Source: Limanda limanda (taxonomy: Eukaryota; Chordata; Actinopteri; Pleuronectiformes; Pleuronectidae). From it: DNA of 64,000 bases. The position numbers were made by a program, and so were the translations under genes. The stretch covers positions 11,014,739 through 11,078,738 of the forward strand of contig NC_083648.1 in assembly GCF_963576545.1 (NCBI RefSeq). The letters run 5' to 3'. The notes beneath the pieces were generated by a model that was not told the DNA's origin, did no database searches, and saw nothing but the letters and a program-made list of their open reading frames with translations. Position 1 is the first letter of the stretch, and each line of letters opens with the position of its first letter. Positions 61,341-64,000 of this stretch are shown here, one piece after another.

Positions 61341-62534
61341 CCACAGGTAGGTTCCATATCCTCTGCACTGGATGACTAGTCTATAAATTGTCATGAACCA
61401 ACGACTGAATAGGCTCCTCTTCTTATCCTGTAGCCATCAAGAGCAAGAATGTAACCATATGAGCGTATCATGCTGATAAAATCTATTCTTAGGGACAGGA
61501 CTTTTTTCATTTGAGGGAATTGGCCCAGCATGAAAATACTTTTCAGTATCTTTTTGTTCTCGCAAGAAAAACAGGATGTCGAAGCTCTTCAATTCATGTG
61601 CAGTTTCTCAAAATAAAAGAAGAATCCGATCCGTTCACTATGAAGCTTTGAAGAATTACATTTCAGCTTTGAACCCCAGTGTAAATTGTGTGTGCTGCTG
61701 CTGTTGCTGCTGGCTTGGTGAGCGTCTTGCGGAGTGGTGTGGCCTGTGGACCCTGGGCCGGGCTTTACAGTGAGAGACAACAATCCCCCATCATGGCCGG
61801 TAGCCATTATTTTCCTTGAACTGCAAAAACATGTGAGGAGCCCGAAAAGCCTCTCCCTCTCTCTGTAGCGGAGGAAAAAAAAAAGTCTAGAAAAAAAGTC
61901 TATCATTTATTATTCAAATGAAATGAGGTCCGGCAGATGGTGGAAGAGGGGCTGTGGGCTCGCGGCAGAAAACCTCCTGCTCTCTACCTCTGTGATTTCA
62001 GACAGCCCGTGACGAAATAAAAAGTTCAAAGGGAATCAGCAATCGTGACGGATCTCATTAGCATATTTCCAATGAGCAACATTAGAGGCCGAGATGGTTC
62101 CCATGCAGGAACTAATCAATGTGTGCCAATGTATACCAGATTCTTCTTGCTTCTCTTACATATAATGTACATGTACTGTATGACAAGTACACTAGAGGAG
62201 TCTGTACAAGTCCTGTTTCAGAGACACTTTGAGTTCAGACAATGAATACACACATGACTATGCAACTATCCACAGTTTATAACTCTTTTGGAGTCAACAA
62301 AAACATTTTCAAAATGTAATGTTTAGTTTTTATCTAGTCACATTTAGTGTACAATAAAGCACTTTAGTCTTGAATGGGTTGATATCGAACGAAAAGAGTC
62401 TTGGTGGATTTCTCACAATTCACAATCTTTCTCTTTAGCTACTTCCCATTGTACAGTATGTGTTGTGTGAAAACGTGCTTTCAGGGGTTTGCAGCCTCCA
62501 GGTTCTGATTATGTTGTGAAAATATACACAATTA

Positions 62535-62551
62535 AAAAAAAAAAAAAAAAT
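62535..62551. repeat. Poly-A run
   Basis: About 17 consecutive A in intergenic DNA. No retroposon body is recognisable upstream of it. Confidence 0.8.
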
Positions 62552-62639
62552 TGAAGCTGAATAGAGCCAAAAGTACACAGCTCGGGTTTTGACATGGATT
62601 TGCTTTTTAGCATTCTGAGAAAGGCACACATTGGCTTCC

Positions 62640-63090
62640 TTGCAGAGAGTAAGATGACAGGGTTGATACCACTAACATCTGTTCATTAAATATGAAGCTA
62701 CAGCCAAGAAACTGTTAGCTTAGCTTAACACAGAGACTGGAAACAGGGGGAAACAGCTAGCTGGAGGTAGTCAACCTACCACTATGAGACGTTTTATGTA
62801 GTTTCATCCATTCAAATAAACTTTTCAAATGCTGAAAAATTAAACCACGACTTTTCATTTATACATAGTTATGTGTTAGTGAGCGTTAGAGGTGCTGGCA
62901 CTTTCAGACAGACCCAGGTTTGTGTTCTCCCCTTATTTCCATCATTTATGCTAAGCTAAGTTAAGCCGCTGCAGGTTCCAGCTACATGTTTAGCCTGCTG
63001 TGCACGAGAGTGATATTGATCTTCCCATCTAACTCCGGGCGAGAAACCAAAGAAGGCTGTTTTTCTGCATGTACACTACTTCAACAAGCC
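62640..63090. repeat. Foldback-type dispersed teleost repeat
   Basis: Left part: AGGGTTGATACCACTAACAT, TTAAATATGAAGCTACAGCC, GTTAGCTTAGCTTAAC and GACTGGAAACAGGGGGAAAC. Right part carries the reverse complement theme: ATGCTAAGCTAAGTTAAGCC, then GAGAGTGATATTGATCTTCC and CATCTAACTC. I recognise this as a very common perciform-type repeat with long imperfect inverted arms. The middle (GAGGTGCTGGCAC) is also typical. No coding capacity. Confidence 0.7.
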
Positions 63091-63329
63091 ATCTTTTAAA
63101 TTTCTGGAACCTGGAGGGTTGAGCCCTCCTGCAGTGACCGCACATTCAATTTCGACCCGGTCCTTTGCCGCGTGTCTTCTCCATTCTCTCACCTCATTTC
63201 ATGCTTATGAATAAAGGACGAGATCAACTTCCGTTTACAGTGTCCTTTAAGGGTTCTCCAGAACATACATAAACACTGGCTTAACGCAAAACTTCAAAAA
63301 AATATATAATACAATAAAGTGTACTGTAC

Positions 63330-64000
63330 AATAAGCTGTAAATGATTATATATATCCAAACATCCAACGCGGCTCTGTTCACGCCGTTGACACTGTGGCG
63401 GTATGGATTGCAGTCCTGTCTCGCCATTTGCCTAAGCACTGTAAAACACTGCCATGTGTGGGGTGTGCACACCAAGGCTGGGCTTGTAAAAAGGCAGAAA
63501 ACTCTTAAGCTGCCCTTCAGAGACATAAGACTTTAGCACCTGTCAAGGGGTTACTGGAGTGTCAGCCGGTAACCATGTGCACCCACTAACACGCAGCCGG
63601 CCTATCGTACTCGGGGGCTCCGTGTTATTTAGTGCTTTATTCCATGGGAGGTGATTCCCCCTTCTTTCCACAGCAAAGTACCACTCCATCTCTGATTTGA
63701 AATATTGGGCTGGGAGATGCTGTCCTCCCCTCCCACCCTAGGCCAGACTGTATTTTAAAAACTGAAATGTGAGTGAGTTTTTCTGAAGTTCCCCGCGGTG
63801 CTGTTCTTTTGGACCACAACAGGCCACAAATCTGGCAGCAGCAGCTTTTTCTCAGCGAAAATACTGAGGATCGTAACCCATTAAAGCACAAGAGGAATTT
63901 GGTCATCGCAGGAATGCAATAAAAGGGCATTTAAAAGAAAGCCAAATTTGACTTTACAGAGAGGATCTAAGAAAGTCACGGAACCAACTGAGGGATGTAA
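63330..64000. other. Complex non-coding block 7 at the right edge
   Basis: Balanced sequence with GTTATTTAGTGCTTTATTCC and TTGAAATATTGGGCTGGGAG. The minus-strand frame at 63637-63930 has no known domain. May continue past the window edge. Confidence 0.25.

Noticed and set aside
61087..61350. Possible exon ending at a CAG/GTAGGT donor
   Set aside because: The frame closes before the donor and the translation matches no family; no acceptor of quality upstream in frame.

Overview
The window is teleost fish nuclear DNA. All five recognisable genes are vertebrate; four are split by GT-AG introns. The non-coding part carries dispersed repeats typical of ray-finned fish, long GT, GA and CA microsatellites and a short non-autonomous hAT-type transposon. 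The species cannot be read from the sequence. I see no bacterial operon, CRISPR array, virus or toxin gene.

The first 31 kb is a compact block of five genes whose orientation alternates. (1) rpe65a, minus strand, exons 1-7 only, enters from the left edge and starts at 2194; it encodes the retinoid isomerohydrolase of the visual cycle. (2) srsf11, plus strand, 12 coding exons, 4837-11253; an SR-family splicing factor. (3) ankrd13c, minus strand, 13 coding exons, 21940-14144; an ER-associated chaperone-like ankyrin protein. (4) znf830, plus strand, one intronless coding exon, 22536-23594; a C2H2 splicing and DNA-damage factor. (5) efcab14, minus strand, 9 coding exons, 31028-25132, plus a probable tenth alternative exon at 24288-24408; a single-pass membrane coiled-coil EF-hand protein. 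rpe65a/srsf11 and ankrd13c/znf830 are head to head; srsf11/ankrd13c and znf830/efcab14 are tail to tail. Human RPE65, SRSF11 and ANKRD13C lie close together on 1p31, so part of this order is ancestral synteny.

From about 31.5 kb to 64 kb I find no convincing coding exon. This 32-kb stretch holds AT-rich filler, microsatellites, a hAT-type element (59033-59692), a foldback repeat (about 62640-63090), a small MITE (about 37070-37146), and many blocks of low-repeat, motif-rich sequence that resemble conserved non-coding elements. It reads as a gene desert or a very large intron that may hold long-range regulatory DNA for a gene outside the window.

The points most worth a second look are: a probable alternative last exon of efcab14 whose donor overlaps the normal stop codon; a strong 3' splice site in srsf11 intron 2 that leads to an immediate stop, as in autoregulatory poison exons of SR genes; a cluster of five TGA(C/G)TCA sites upstream of rpe65a, two of them full TGCTGAGTCA half-palindromes in a tandem duplication; and GCTAGC/TTAGC motif clusters at all three CpG-type promoters but not at the TATA-type rpe65a promoter.
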